Shown here: in pieces, positions 43,389 through 52,510 of the stretch
Position numbering within the stretch: position 1 is the first letter of the stretch
How the letters are laid out: the number at the start of each line of letters is the position of its first letter
Assembly (NCBI GenBank): GCA_050948665.1
Contig: JBMNEH010000001.1
Coordinates: 558,001 to 622,000, forward strand
Source: JBMNEH01 sp050948665
GTDB taxonomy: Bacteria; Bacillota; Clostridia; Christensenellales; UMGS416
Length of the DNA: 64,000 bases
Direction of reading: 5' to 3'
The notes under the pieces: generated by a model
Told to the model about the DNA's origin: nothing
What the model saw: the letters and a program-made list of their open reading frames with translations, nothing else
Database searches by the model: none
Translations under genes and position numbers: made by a program

Positions 43389-45191
43389 TTACTTATAGAG
43401 GGGGCCGAAGTTGCTGCAGGCGCGGTAGTCGGCTCCCTCAGGGTCCTTTGTACCGAAGCTGTTCCATGCGGAGGGGCGGTAGATCTTGCCGGCCTCCACA
43501 TTGTGCATGCAGACGGGGATGCGCAGCATGGCGCAGAGTGTGATCAGATCGCTGCCGATATGACCGTAGCTGACCGCACCGTGATTGGCGCCCCAGTTTG
43601 CCATCACGGAGTAGGTGTCGGTGAAAGCACCCTCCCCTGTGAGTCTGGGAGCAAACCAAGTGGTAGGCCAGGTAGGATCGGTTCTCCGGTTCAGCTTGTC
43701 ATGCACATCCCCGGGCAGGTCCACCGTCCAACCCTCCGCCAGTTGGAAGACCGGCCCCAGCCCCTTCACCCAGTTCATCCGCATCATAGTGACCGGCATA
43801 CCGCCCTTTGTCACAAAATGGGAGGAATAACCGCCGCCACGGAAGTAGCCCAGGCTCGCGTAGCAGAACCGTGTGGCGTCCAGACAGGCTTCGGCGTCCT
43901 CAGGCGTCATGTTCCACCACTGCTTGATGACCGGAGAGCCGTCCTCCTCAGCGGCGCCGCTGCCGTCCAACGCCGCCGCCCCGGAATTGAGCAGATGGAT
44001 GATGCCGTCCGCCGCAGTTCCCTCAAGGGTGTAGCCGGTGACCCGCTTTACGGCTTTGGGGCTCCAGTAGGTGCGTACATCGGCGAATACCTGGGCTCTG
44101 CCGGTCAGCAAATGCCCCAGAAGCATCGCGGCGCCGTTCATCGCGTCGTTTTCGGTAGCGATGATCATAGGCTGGCGGATACCGTTCCAGTCAAAGGAGG
44201 AGTTCAACATTGCTTCGAGGAAGTCTCCGTTGGGCATATAGTCCGTCCACTGCCGCTGACCCTGGAAGCCCCCGACGATGGCATGGTGCCCATTTGATTC
44301 CTCTTTAAAGCCAAGCTCCAACAGGCGGGGATTCCCTACCATCAGATCCCGGGCGATCAGGGTCATTTTCACCACAGTTTCCCAGACAGCTTCTTTCCGC
44401 GCTGGGTCGTGCTGCGCCTCCGGCGGGTTGGGGTCCCACCCGTACCGACAGTTGTCCTTGACCCATTGCAGCGCCAGGGCATACTCCTCCGGGTCATAGA
44501 TATTCTCCTTTATCCGGCGGGTGAACTCGGAAAGGTCCACATTCTCCACCCGCATACCCAAATACTCCTCAAAGAAATCCGGGTTGACGATGGAGCCGGC
44601 GATACCCATGGATACCGAGCCCATAGCCAGGTAGCTCTTCCCGCGCATCCAGGCAACTGCCAGAGCGGCCCGGGCGAAGCGGAGCATTTTTTCCCGCACA
44701 TCCGCCGGGATCTCGGTGTCATCCGCTTCCTGCACATTCCGTCCGTAGATGGAGAAGGCGGGGAGCCCTTTCTGGGAGTGGGCGGCAAGTACGGCGGCCA
44801 GGTATACCGCTCCCGGACGTTCTGTTCCGTTGAAGCCCCATACGGCCTTGGGAATGAACGGATCCATATCCATCGTTTCAGATCCGTAGCACCAGCAGGG
44901 GGTAACAGTAAGGGATACCCCCACGCCTTCCCGGGCGAATTTCTCCGCGCAGGCCGCGGCCTCCGCCACGCCGCCTATGGTGGTGTCGGCAATGACGCAG
45001 ACGACCGGACTCCCGTCCGGATGACGCAGCGTGGAGAGCAGGGCGGCCGCCCTCCGGGCCAGCCCCATGGTCTGCGCCTCCAGGGATTCCCTTACGCCGC
45101 CCTGCCTGCCGTCGATGACGGGGCGGATGCCGATCTTCGGCGGCGGGCTTTTAAACCGAACCGGGGGGTTGTGATTTTCTATGAACTGCAT
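43389..45191 (-). CDS. L-fucose/L-arabinose isomerase-family protein (FucI-like)
   Basis: A 600-residue aldose-ketose isomerase close to FucI in length (about 590). Motifs: KIGIRPVIDGRQGGVRESLE at the start, ETMDMD, the catalytic Glu in ATENDAMNG, Asp in FADVRTYW and His in NWGANHGAVSYGHIG. It should turn L-fucose (or D-arabinose) into the ketose in a Mn-dependent reaction. The start ATG at 45191 has GGAGG 8 bases upstream; a longer open frame upstream is not supported. No fuculokinase or aldolase is nearby. Confidence 0.9.
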   Translation of the reverse strand: MQFIENHNPPVRFKSPPPKIGIRPVIDGRQGGVRESLEAQTMGLARRAAALLSTLRHPDGSPVVCVIADTTIGGVAEAAACAEKFAREGVGVSLTVTPCWCYGSETMDMDPFIPKAVWGFNGTERPGAVYLAAVLAAHSQKGLPAFSIYGRNVQEADDTEIPADVREKMLRFARAALAVAWMRGKSYLAMGSVSMGIAGSIVNPDFFEEYLGMRVENVDLSEFTRRIKENIYDPEEYALALQWVKDNCRYGWDPNPPEAQHDPARKEAVWETVVKMTLIARDLMVGNPRLLELGFKEESNGHHAIVGGFQGQRQWTDYMPNGDFLEAMLNSSFDWNGIRQPMIIATENDAMNGAAMLLGHLLTGRAQVFADVRTYWSPKAVKRVTGYTLEGTAADGIIHLLNSGAAALDGSGAAEEDGSPVIKQWWNMTPEDAEACLDATRFCYASLGYFRGGGYSSHFVTKGGMPVTMMRMNWVKGLGPVFQLAEGWTVDLPGDVHDKLNRRTDPTWPTTWFAPRLTGEGAFTDTYSVMANWGANHGAVSYGHIGSDLITLCAMLRIPVCMHNVEAGKIYRPSAWNSFGTKDPEGADYRACSNFGPLYK

Positions 45192-45327
45192 GACCGCAGC
45201 CTCCTTTTTTAAGCTTGCCCCTATCATGCCATGTAAACGGGTCGGGGTCAAGAGAAACGGCAGGAAATGCGGAATATTTATCGAAGTATTTTTATACAAC
45301 CGACAGCAATGAAAGGACGATGCAAAG

Positions 45328-47124
45328 ATGAAAATGGAGAATGGTTTTCTATACCGCACACGCTCCGACGCCACCGGGAAATACAAGCTGACCGATCTGC
45401 CTCCCGTGGAGATGCAGCCCGGAAAAACGCTGGATGAGAATACGCTGCTGATCGACCCCCGGACGCAGCACCAGCCGATGCTGGGTTTTGGCGGCACATG
45501 GACGGATACCGACGTTTACAACCTGCTGCGGATGTCCCCGGAAAAGCAGGAGGAGGTACTTACCGCCCTGTTTGACCCGGAGAAGGGCGCCGGCTGGAAC
45601 TTTATGCGCCTGCCCTTCGGCTCCACCGATTGGGAATCCACCTATGATTTTTATACCTATGACGATATGCCCCGCGGGGAGAAGGACTGGGAGTTGGCGC
45701 ATTTCTCCATACAGCGGGATATAGACAGGGGCCTGTTCAAGCTGGCCCGCCGGTGCAAGGAGATCAATCCGGAAGTGATATTTCTGGGCAGCGTATGGGG
45801 CGTTCCCGGGTGGATGAAGAATAATGATTCCATTATGTATGGGATATTTGACCCCCAATATACCGATGTGTACGCAAGGTACCTGCGCAAAACGGTGCAG
45901 GCTTATGCCGAGCAGGGCGTGGAGCTGTATGCCGTGACCCCCCAGAACGAGTCCCTGACCGGCGACGACCGGGCGACGCCTGCCTGCCGGTTCACCTGGC
46001 GGCTGCAGCGTGATGTGATCCTGGCGCTGCGGAAGGAGTTTGACGCCCATGACATTACCACCCAAATCTGGATCTATGACCATAACTTTGACATGGCCCG
46101 GTATTTTGTGGAGCCCATGCTGGCGGACGAAGCCGCCCGTAAAGCGTTGGACGGCGTAGCCTTCCACGATTACGGCGGCAGTCCCGAGGAGATGGGACGG
46201 CTGCAGGCCATGTACCCCGAGATCCCCTTTTATATGACGGAACGGCGCATCAGTTCCGTCTCCGAAATGAACAACATGGTGGAACAGTTCCAGAACGGTT
46301 CCCGGAGTTATATACAGTGGACGACCATGACGGACGAATACGGAGGGCCTCACCAGTACATCGGCATCGCGGCGCCCTATCGGAATCCCCGGCCGGAGAC
46401 CCAACGCACATTCATCTGGAATCTCCGCGACGACCCGGATACCTGGAGCACTTCTCCCGCTTGGGGACTGTACGGACAGTTCACAAAGTTTCTCCGCAGA
46501 GGCGCCCGCCGGGTGGATTGCACGCCCGGATGCAGGAAATGGGTGAAAGCAATCGCCTGGCAGGAGGAGAGCGGCCGTATTGCGGTCACGGTGGTCAACG
46601 AAAACCCCGACGCACAGGTATTTACCCTCCGCTGCGGCAGCCTGGAAGCGGCGCTGGAGCTTCCCGCCGAGACGATAGAGACCTACCGTTTCCTCCCCCA
46701 GGGGGATTACCTGCCGCTGAAGGCAGCGCCGGAAAAACAGCTTCCCGATGACCCGGCCTGGGATATTACGCCGGTTTCTCTGACATGGGAAGGAGAACTG
46801 AAGGCCGGTGAGAAGCTGCTGTTTTCCTGCAGGGTGAAGAATGTCGGGGCATTGCCGACGCCTCCCCGGGCGACACTGCTGGTACAGTTCTCTCTGGACG
46901 GGGATGAACCCATCGCCCGGGCAACCGGATTGTGCCCCGTCCTTCAGCCCGGTGAGGAGACGGAGGTGACCGCGAATGTGCCTTATGGGACGGATATTCG
47001 CTGGACCGCGACCCCCGGCTGGCATAACCTGTTTGCCCGTCCGCGGATGGGAGGGGACTGCTTCCCCGAAAAGAATACCGCGAACAACTGTATCGGTACG
47101 GAAATTTTCGTAGAAGGCGAATAA
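45328..47124 (+). CDS. GH30-like glycosidase fused to a CARDB-type beta-sandwich
   Basis: A 598-residue enzyme. The catalytic barrel begins with GFGGTWTDTDVYN (53-65), has acid/base Glu208 in TPQNES and nucleophile Glu305 in MTERRIS, and an associated beta domain to about 460. Residues about 485-598 form an extra beta-sandwich with CRVKNVGALPT and NTANNCIGTE, resembling CARDB. GH30 covers beta-glucosidases, beta-xylosidases and beta-fucosidases. No signal peptide is seen. It diverges from the FucI-like gene across a 136-base gap. Confidence 0.87.
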   Translation: MKMENGFLYRTRSDATGKYKLTDLPPVEMQPGKTLDENTLLIDPRTQHQPMLGFGGTWTDTDVYNLLRMSPEKQEEVLTALFDPEKGAGWNFMRLPFGSTDWESTYDFYTYDDMPRGEKDWELAHFSIQRDIDRGLFKLARRCKEINPEVIFLGSVWGVPGWMKNNDSIMYGIFDPQYTDVYARYLRKTVQAYAEQGVELYAVTPQNESLTGDDRATPACRFTWRLQRDVILALRKEFDAHDITTQIWIYDHNFDMARYFVEPMLADEAARKALDGVAFHDYGGSPEEMGRLQAMYPEIPFYMTERRISSVSEMNNMVEQFQNGSRSYIQWTTMTDEYGGPHQYIGIAAPYRNPRPETQRTFIWNLRDDPDTWSTSPAWGLYGQFTKFLRRGARRVDCTPGCRKWVKAIAWQEESGRIAVTVVNENPDAQVFTLRCGSLEAALELPAETIETYRFLPQGDYLPLKAAPEKQLPDDPAWDITPVSLTWEGELKAGEKLLFSCRVKNVGALPTPPRATLLVQFSLDGDEPIARATGLCPVLQPGEETEVTANVPYGTDIRWTATPGWHNLFARPRMGGDCFPEKNTANNCIGTEIFVEGE

Positions 47125-47244
47125 AGCGAAGACCGGGCAAGAAGGGCAACACCCCGCCTACGGGAAAGGAGGCCGCTCCGCATGGCGGCCTCTCCCGTTT
47201 TATCCCAGCCCGGCTTTACAATCTATAGAATAAGGAGTTTCACA

Positions 47245-47517
47245 ATGAGTCCGTTTGAGATTGGTATGTTGCTCTGCTTCGGCGCCGCTTGGCCCTTTTC
47301 CATACTCCGCTCTGTCAGATCCCGCTCCACAAAGGGAAAGAGCGTATTTTTTCTCTTTGTGCTGCTGGCAGGGTATGTGTTCGGTATCCTTCATAAAATT
47401 TTCTATTCCCCGAATATCGTACTCTACCTGTATATTTTAAACTTCCTTATGGTGGGTACGGACACCATCCTTTGGTTTGTCAACAGGAAGCGGGAAAAGG
47501 CGCACGAGCAGGGATAA
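47245..47517 (+). CDS. small three-helix membrane protein, PQ-loop-like
   Basis: A 90-residue membrane protein with three hydrophobic helices and the pattern FGAAWPFSI (about 13-21), STKGKS (about 29-34), GYVFGILHKIF (about 45-55). This resembles a SemiSWEET/PQ-loop half-transporter, which would work as a dimer. AAGGAG lies 7 bases before ATG. The function is unassigned. Confidence 0.78.
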   Translation: MSPFEIGMLLCFGAAWPFSILRSVRSRSTKGKSVFFLFVLLAGYVFGILHKIFYSPNIVLYLYILNFLMVGTDTILWFVNRKREKAHEQG

Positions 47518-47529
47518 TACCGCGCTTCG

Positions 47530-47576
47530 CCCTCCGGATAAAAAGCCCCTATGCTTTGCGGAGGGGGATCTTTTTG
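47530..47576 (+). terminator. terminator after the PQ-loop-like gene
   Basis: CCCTCCG (47530-47536) pairs with CGGAGGG (47559-47565) around a large loop, followed by GGATCTTTTTG. Confidence 0.6.
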
Positions 47577-47640
47577 TTTGCGGGTTGTATTTGGCCGATC
47601 AACCGCTGCCCGGGCGAAGGGAACGGGCAAACATAAAAAG

Positions 47641-47660
47641 CCGGAGGCTTCCGCCTCCGG
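47641..47660 (-). terminator. terminator of the lactonase/NlpC unit
   Basis: CCGGAGGC and GCCTCCGG with a 4-base loop. Minus-strand reading continues CTTTTTATG, 15 bases after the NlpC lipoprotein stop. Confidence 0.88.
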
Positions 47661-47674
47661 GCAGGGGACCGTGC

Positions 47675-49042
47675 TCAGGGCAGCAGCAGCCAGGTCAGAC
47701 TCTCCAAAAAGGTTTTTCCGTTGGAGGCCCGGTAAATCAACAGGTCGGACACGGCGACCCTCCCGCATACCTGCCGAACGGAGCCCTCCTCCGACCAGGA
47801 GTAAAGGCTGTGTATCACACAGGGGCGGCCGTCATCCTCGCCCAAATAGACCATGACATGCCCCCTCATAAAGGCCAGCGCACCCGGGCCGAGAGTTTTC
47901 AGCGCCGTCAGCTTTTGTTCGCCGGACATGCCCTCCATATCCCATGTTTTTCCGGCGCAGTGGGGCTGCCAGGAAGTGTTTCGGGCAAGGTGAACGCCGA
48001 AGTACCGATACAGCCGCGAGGTATACTGGGAGCAATCCAAGCCGTTCCTTCCGCCCCAGCCGTAGGGCTCACCCAATGAGACAAAGGCTTGGATGATCAG
48101 GTTCCGCCGGGTAAGGGGGAGCCAGCCGAGGGTCAAGCCTTCCGCCGGCGCTTCCTCCCGAAGGATCAGCCTCCCCTCGTCGTCCCAGTCGGGCAGCAGC
48201 ACCTTCCCCTCCCGCTCAGGGAACACCGTGCCCGTCGGGTAGACCGTTTCGCCCAATGTTGCCGATGCCGCCGTGACCACCCAGGGCGATTCCGGGTCGG
48301 CAAAAATCAGCCAGGTATCCCGGTCGGTCAGGGCCAGAGAAGCTGCCCGCACCCAACCGCCGAGCTGCCGGGCGATGATGTAGTACCACGCGCCATCGGA
48401 GGAGGTCCAGAGCACCGCCACCGCTTCTCCCGGATAGAGGACGGAGAGGTCAAAGTAGTCGAACTCCACGTCCCCGGGCGCTGTCAAAAGCTGGATATCC
48501 GTAGGGTAACTGCGTACCATCGCAGGTTCGACGGCGACGCCCCATGACACCGGGATCTCCGCATCCGGCTCCGGGGGCAGCAGTTCGGGCGCCATGGCAT
48601 CATACAGGGTTTGATAAAAACCGGCGTCCGGATGGGCGTCCGGGGCATAATAGTCACTGTAATCCGCCTGCAGCACGTTTTCCGCCATCGCCCGAAGGGA
48701 AGCCGCCGCGATAGCTTCCGGATAAGCCGGCAGATCCGTCATGCGGGTCTCTTCATTGATGTAATTTTCGGAATTTGCCCGGTCAATTTCCTCCGCCGTT
48801 GCCAGAAGGGCATCCGGATCCTCCAGTTGCCCGATCCAGTACGCGGCGGTTTCCATTTCGCCCCGGACGCGGGGGATCCCCTGGGAGGAATAGGGGACCG
48901 GTGTGGGGATCGGCGTGGGAGCGGAGGTGATCTCCGCCACGGTATCGATATAGGAGGGGGCCAGCGCCGGCGTGCAGCCGCTGAGAAGTACCGCCAACGC
49001 CAGCAGAAGTACCGGGGCGGTCAGCCGTTTCTTCAGTTTCAT
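47675..49042 (-). CDS. NlpC/P60 peptidoglycan hydrolase lipoprotein with SH3-like domains
   Basis: A 455-residue lipoprotein (lipobox LLSGC, Cys at about 23) with a TPIPTPVP linker. An N-terminal helical region (about 60-165) and two SH3b-type segments (about 165-330) are followed by an NlpC/P60 domain: nucleophile Cys in NGLDCSQYTSRLY, His in RGHVMVYLG and a further polar residue in CVIHSLYSW. It should cut between D-iso-Glu and diamino acid in stem peptides, or a related bond. It overlaps the SMP-30 gene by 4 bases. Confidence 0.9.
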   Translation of the reverse strand: MKLKKRLTAPVLLLALAVLLSGCTPALAPSYIDTVAEITSAPTPIPTPVPYSSQGIPRVRGEMETAAYWIGQLEDPDALLATAEEIDRANSENYINEETRMTDLPAYPEAIAAASLRAMAENVLQADYSDYYAPDAHPDAGFYQTLYDAMAPELLPPEPDAEIPVSWGVAVEPAMVRSYPTDIQLLTAPGDVEFDYFDLSVLYPGEAVAVLWTSSDGAWYYIIARQLGGWVRAASLALTDRDTWLIFADPESPWVVTAASATLGETVYPTGTVFPEREGKVLLPDWDDEGRLILREEAPAEGLTLGWLPLTRRNLIIQAFVSLGEPYGWGGRNGLDCSQYTSRLYRYFGVHLARNTSWQPHCAGKTWDMEGMSGEQKLTALKTLGPGALAFMRGHVMVYLGEDDGRPCVIHSLYSWSEEGSVRQVCGRVAVSDLLIYRASNGKTFLESLTWLLLP

Positions 49043-49893
49043 CGGCGCCAGCGGAAGGGCGCCTTCCCTCCGACTTCCAGACGCACCTTAAAAAGACCGC
49101 CGGGATGGCTCTGGGGTTTCCCGGAGCGGCTCTGGTTCGCGGTAGTAATAAACATGGTGCGGTAGTCCCCTCCGCCGAATACCGGGCAGGAGGTACACTC
49201 CACCGTGGTACGGACTACGGCAATGGGTGTATTCGTAAAAGGACGATAGCAGTATACCCCGAAGCCACCCCAGCGCGCGGGCCAAAGGTTACCGTGGGTA
49301 TCGACGGTCATGCCGTCGGGGGAGCCGGGCGTGGCGCTGTCCTCCACACAGGGACGCCGATTGGATACGGTTCCCCGGACAGCGTCGTAATCAAAGGCAT
49401 CAACCCGCCGGGTCGGTGTATCCACGTAATACATGATCTTGCGATCGGGACTGAAGGCAATACCGTTGGAAATGGAGACGCTCTCCAGTACGATTTCAGG
49501 TTCGCCTTCTCCCGGGAGCCGGAACAGCTTTGCGCCCCTGCCGATGGTTCCCGCCCATAATTCACCCGCGGGGCCGGCTTTCCCGTCGTTGAAGCGTATG
49601 GCGGGATCCTCATTCAACAAGGCCAGACGCTTCAATTCCCCGGTTTCCGGGGAAAACCGCCAAATGCCGTCCGGCAGACCCAATGCCAGGTCGCCGCTTT
49701 CCATCGGCACCACGAGACTGGGCTTGTCCGGCATGCTGTACCGCTGCAGATCCTCTCCGTCCTCGCGGACGGAGTACAGGCGCTTTTCATCGATGTCCAC
49801 AAACCACAGCCGCTGACGCCTGTCATCCCACATGGGGCCCTCGCCCAGGGTGCAGCCGATATCCAAAAACAATTCCGCCTGATATTCCTTCAT
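49039..49893 (-). CDS. SMP-30/gluconolaconase-family lactonase
   Basis: A 284-residue six-bladed beta-propeller hydrolase of the SMP-30/LRE family (gluconolactonase-like). Metal-ligand motifs are TLGEGPMWDD (Glu near 18), RFNDGKAGPAGELWAGT, and SNGIAFSPD followed by DGMTVDTHGNLW. It opens sugar lactones; the natural substrate is unknown. The odd coupling to a cell-wall lipoprotein gene, overlapping by 4 bases, has no evident logic. Confidence 0.92.
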   Translation of the reverse strand: MKEYQAELFLDIGCTLGEGPMWDDRRQRLWFVDIDEKRLYSVREDGEDLQRYSMPDKPSLVVPMESGDLALGLPDGIWRFSPETGELKRLALLNEDPAIRFNDGKAGPAGELWAGTIGRGAKLFRLPGEGEPEIVLESVSISNGIAFSPDRKIMYYVDTPTRRVDAFDYDAVRGTVSNRRPCVEDSATPGSPDGMTVDTHGNLWPARWGGFGVYCYRPFTNTPIAVVRTTVECTSCPVFGGGDYRTMFITTANQSRSGKPQSHPGGLFKVRLEVGGKAPFRWRR

Positions 49894-49926
49894 GTTCGAC
49901 CTCCGGTTTGGTTTCCTGCAGATGCT

Positions 49927-49955
49927 ATTATATATGTTTCTATACTGAATTACAA
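49927..49955 (-). promoter_or_regulatory. promoter of the lactonase/NlpC unit
   Basis: Minus strand: -35 TTGTAA (49955-49950), 17-base spacer, -10 TATAAT (49932-49927). Confidence 0.75.
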
Positions 49956-50246
49956 ACTTCCCCGGTGGGATTTATTCCGAGATCCCCCGCTTTTCCGGTC
50001 CGCGGCCGGTCGCCAAAAGCACATGGGAGACGGAGAAGAAGCAACGTACGGCGCAATCCGGCATGATCCGCAGAAAATTTCATGCACGATCGCAGAAAAG
50101 ATTTAAAATGCAACATATTCTTAACATATAAATTGCCGGTTACCGGTTTTGCTTTTGCATAATTTGCCCTATAATGACTATATATGGGATAATAAGCGCA
50201 TTTCATCCCCAATATTTGGTAAACTGGGCTCAGAAAAGAAAAAGAC

Positions 50247-50274
50247 TTGACAAATCAATGTAATAGTTTATAAT
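50247..50274 (+). promoter_or_regulatory. promoter of the PG-binding NlpC/P60 gene
   Basis: Consensus -35 TTGACA (50247-50252), 16-base spacer, consensus -10 TATAAT (50269-50274). A second TATAAT occurs at 50170-50175 without a good -35. The 49956-50246 stretch carries no gene. Confidence 0.8.
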
Positions 50275-50311
50275 AGATTTGTAACACTTAGGAAGGAGCC
50301 AGAATCGACAG

Positions 50312-51403
50312 ATGATAAGAAAAAGCAAGCTATCCATTGTCGCCTCAGTCCTCACGGTACTGACCCTGGCGGTTTCCTGCTTGTCCGGCCCTGCAGCGCT
50401 GGCAGCTACACTGCGGTACGGTGATCGGGGCGAAGAAGTGAAGGAAATGCAGAGAATGCTGGTCGAACTGGATTATCTTAAAAGAGCGGACGGCATCTAT
50501 GGTAACGCCACCCAGGCAGCCGTCATCAAGTTCCAGAAGGCCAACAGCCTGAAGGCGGACGGCCTTGTGGGCACTGCCACCATGACAAAATTGAAGGCTG
50601 CCGTAAAGAGCGGTTCCATATCCACCTATCTCAAGAAGGGAGATAAGGGGGCAGAGGTCAAGACTCTCCAGAGAATGCTTATATCCGCCGGATACCTTTC
50701 CGGTTCCACCGACGGCATCTTCGGTGAAAAGACGGAAGCCGCCGTTTTAGCCTTTCAGAAGGCCATGAAACTGAAAGCCGACGGGCTGGCAGGGGCAGCG
50801 ACATTAAAGAAACTGGAAGAATCTGCCTCTGGCAGCACCATTACCCAGCAGTTGCGGAAGGGGTCAAAAGGCGTGCAGGTAAAGACACTGCAGAACCTTC
50901 TGATCAAGGGAGGCTATATGTCCGGTTCCGCGGACGGGGACTTCGGCGAGGCTACCGAAAAGGCGGTCATCCTTTTTCAGACTTGTAACGGGCTGACGGC
51001 TGACGGCGTTGTGGGATCCAAAACCATCAAGGCGCTGTCCTCCTCCAGCAGCACCTCCGCCAAGGGAGCGCAGGTAGTGGCCGAAGCGATGAAGCATCTC
51101 GGTGTGAAGTATGTGTACGGCAAGGCTTCTCCCACCGTGGGCTTTGACTGTTCCGGCCTGGTGTGGTATGTGTACAAGCAGCGGGGTGTTACGGTTCCCC
51201 GCACCTCCGATACGCTGTACGGTTACGGCACCAAGGTTGCCGGCCTCAGTTCTGCCCGTCCGGGCGATATCCTTTGCTGGTCAGGCCATGTGGGCATCTA
51301 CATCGGCAACAATAAGTTCATCCACGCGCCCTACACCGGTACGGTCGTACGGATCGATACCGTGTCCCAGACGCCCATCTGGATAGCCCGCGTATTCAAT
51401 TAA
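50312..51403 (+). CDS. secreted NlpC/P60 endopeptidase with three peptidoglycan-binding repeats
   Basis: A 363-residue secreted enzyme. A signal peptide (about 1-31) precedes three PG_binding_1 repeats (about 34-95, 105-170, 180-245), each with a GDxGxEVKxLQ opening and an ADGxxGxxT end. A Ser-rich linker and an NlpC/P60 domain (about 255-363) follow: Cys in FDCSGLVWYV, His in SGHVGIYIG and His in FIHAPYTG. It should cleave peptidoglycan stem peptides during growth or division. AAGGAG is about 13 bases before ATG, a long spacing. Confidence 0.95.
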   Translation: MIRKSKLSIVASVLTVLTLAVSCLSGPAALAATLRYGDRGEEVKEMQRMLVELDYLKRADGIYGNATQAAVIKFQKANSLKADGLVGTATMTKLKAAVKSGSISTYLKKGDKGAEVKTLQRMLISAGYLSGSTDGIFGEKTEAAVLAFQKAMKLKADGLAGAATLKKLEESASGSTITQQLRKGSKGVQVKTLQNLLIKGGYMSGSADGDFGEATEKAVILFQTCNGLTADGVVGSKTIKALSSSSSTSAKGAQVVAEAMKHLGVKYVYGKASPTVGFDCSGLVWYVYKQRGVTVPRTSDTLYGYGTKVAGLSSARPGDILCWSGHVGIYIGNNKFIHAPYTGTVVRIDTVSQTPIWIARVFN

Positions 51404-51416
51404 AGTCCGTATATGA

Positions 51417-51444
51417 GGTCCCGCCTGTGTCGGCGGGGCCTTTT
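51417..51444 (+). terminator. terminator after the PG-binding NlpC/P60 gene
   Basis: GGTCCCGCC and GGCGGGGCC (one G-T wobble) with a 6-base loop, followed by TTTTCCC. It also separates the convergent argC. Confidence 0.85.
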
Positions 51445-51457
51445 CCCGTAAAGACGG

Positions 51458-52510
51458 TCAATACGGGTGAAGCCCCCAACGATTTAAACCGAGGGTTTCC
51501 GGAAAGCCGAACATCAGGTTCATGTTCTGTACCGCGGCGTGGGCGCCCCCCTTGCCGACGGAGTCCAGAGCGGAGAAGAGCACAATGCCTCCCCGATCCT
51601 CGTCCACATCTAGACCGATATGACAGTGATTGGTGCCGGAGGTGGCAGCCACCCAGGGATAGGGAGCGTTGACCCAGGAGCCTTCCTCTTTGGAAGCCGT
51701 ATTGATATGGATAAAAGGTTCGTCCCGGTAAAACTCCATGTACAGGTCCAGCAGCTGCTGCCGTGAGACCGGCCGGGCAGGGAAAGCATGGATGATATTC
51801 AGTATTCCCCTTGTGATCGGCGCATAGGCGGGAGTGAAGAGAATTTTCACAGGGCGCCCGGCCACCAGCCCCAGCTCCTGCTCCATTTCCCAGGTGTGCC
51901 GGTGGTTTACGACATTGTAGGGCACGATGTTGTTGCCGATCTCCGGGTGATGGATGGCCCTGTCCAGCTCGGCGCCGGCGCCGGCAGTACCGGACAGCCC
52001 GTCCACAACCAGAGCGTCCGGCCTGGCAAGGCCGGCCTTCAGCAGGGGCGCCAGCCCCAATATGGCGGCGGAGGAGAAGCATCCGGGGTTTGCGACCAGC
52101 CGGGCGCCGCAGATCGCCTCACGGTGGAGTTCGGGTATACCGTATACCGCTTCGGATATCAGCGCAGGCGATAGATGGGGCTTCCGGTAAAGGGCTTCCC
52201 AGGCCCGGACGTCTTTCAGCCGGAAATCCGCCCCGAGGTCGATGACTTTTGTGCCGGCAGCCAGCCATTGGGGAGCCAGCTGCAGCACCAGCCCGCTGGG
52301 AAGGGCAGCGAAAATCACATCGACAGGCGTTATGTCCTCGGGCTTGACAACAGTAATCTCCGCGCCTGCAAGGTTCCGGTGGATTTGCGAAAGGGGTGTG
52401 TCCCCGCGGCTGGTGGCCCAAGCGATTTCCGCCCGGGGGTGCTCCAGCAGCACCCGAAGCGCCTCGCCGCCCATATAACCGGTTGCGCCGTATACGCCGA
52501 CTCGAATCAT
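51458..52510 (-). CDS. argC: N-acetyl-gamma-glutamyl-phosphate reductase
   Basis: A 350-residue NADPH-dependent reductase of arginine synthesis. The N-terminal VGVYGATGYMGGEALRVL binds NADPH, and the catalytic Cys144 is in ANPGCFSS. The GLSGTAGAG and HRHTWEMEQEL motifs are typical. The neighbour is proB, not argJ or argB; the 4-base overlap shows translation coupling. The enzyme could act only in arginine synthesis, but the pairing suggests it might also reduce gamma-glutamyl phosphate, which is inference. Confidence 0.93.
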   Translation of the reverse strand: MIRVGVYGATGYMGGEALRVLLEHPRAEIAWATSRGDTPLSQIHRNLAGAEITVVKPEDITPVDVIFAALPSGLVLQLAPQWLAAGTKVIDLGADFRLKDVRAWEALYRKPHLSPALISEAVYGIPELHREAICGARLVANPGCFSSAAILGLAPLLKAGLARPDALVVDGLSGTAGAGAELDRAIHHPEIGNNIVPYNVVNHRHTWEMEQELGLVAGRPVKILFTPAYAPITRGILNIIHAFPARPVSRQQLLDLYMEFYRDEPFIHINTASKEEGSWVNAPYPWVAATSGTNHCHIGLDVDEDRGGIVLFSALDSVGKGGAHAAVQNMNLMFGFPETLGLNRWGLHPY

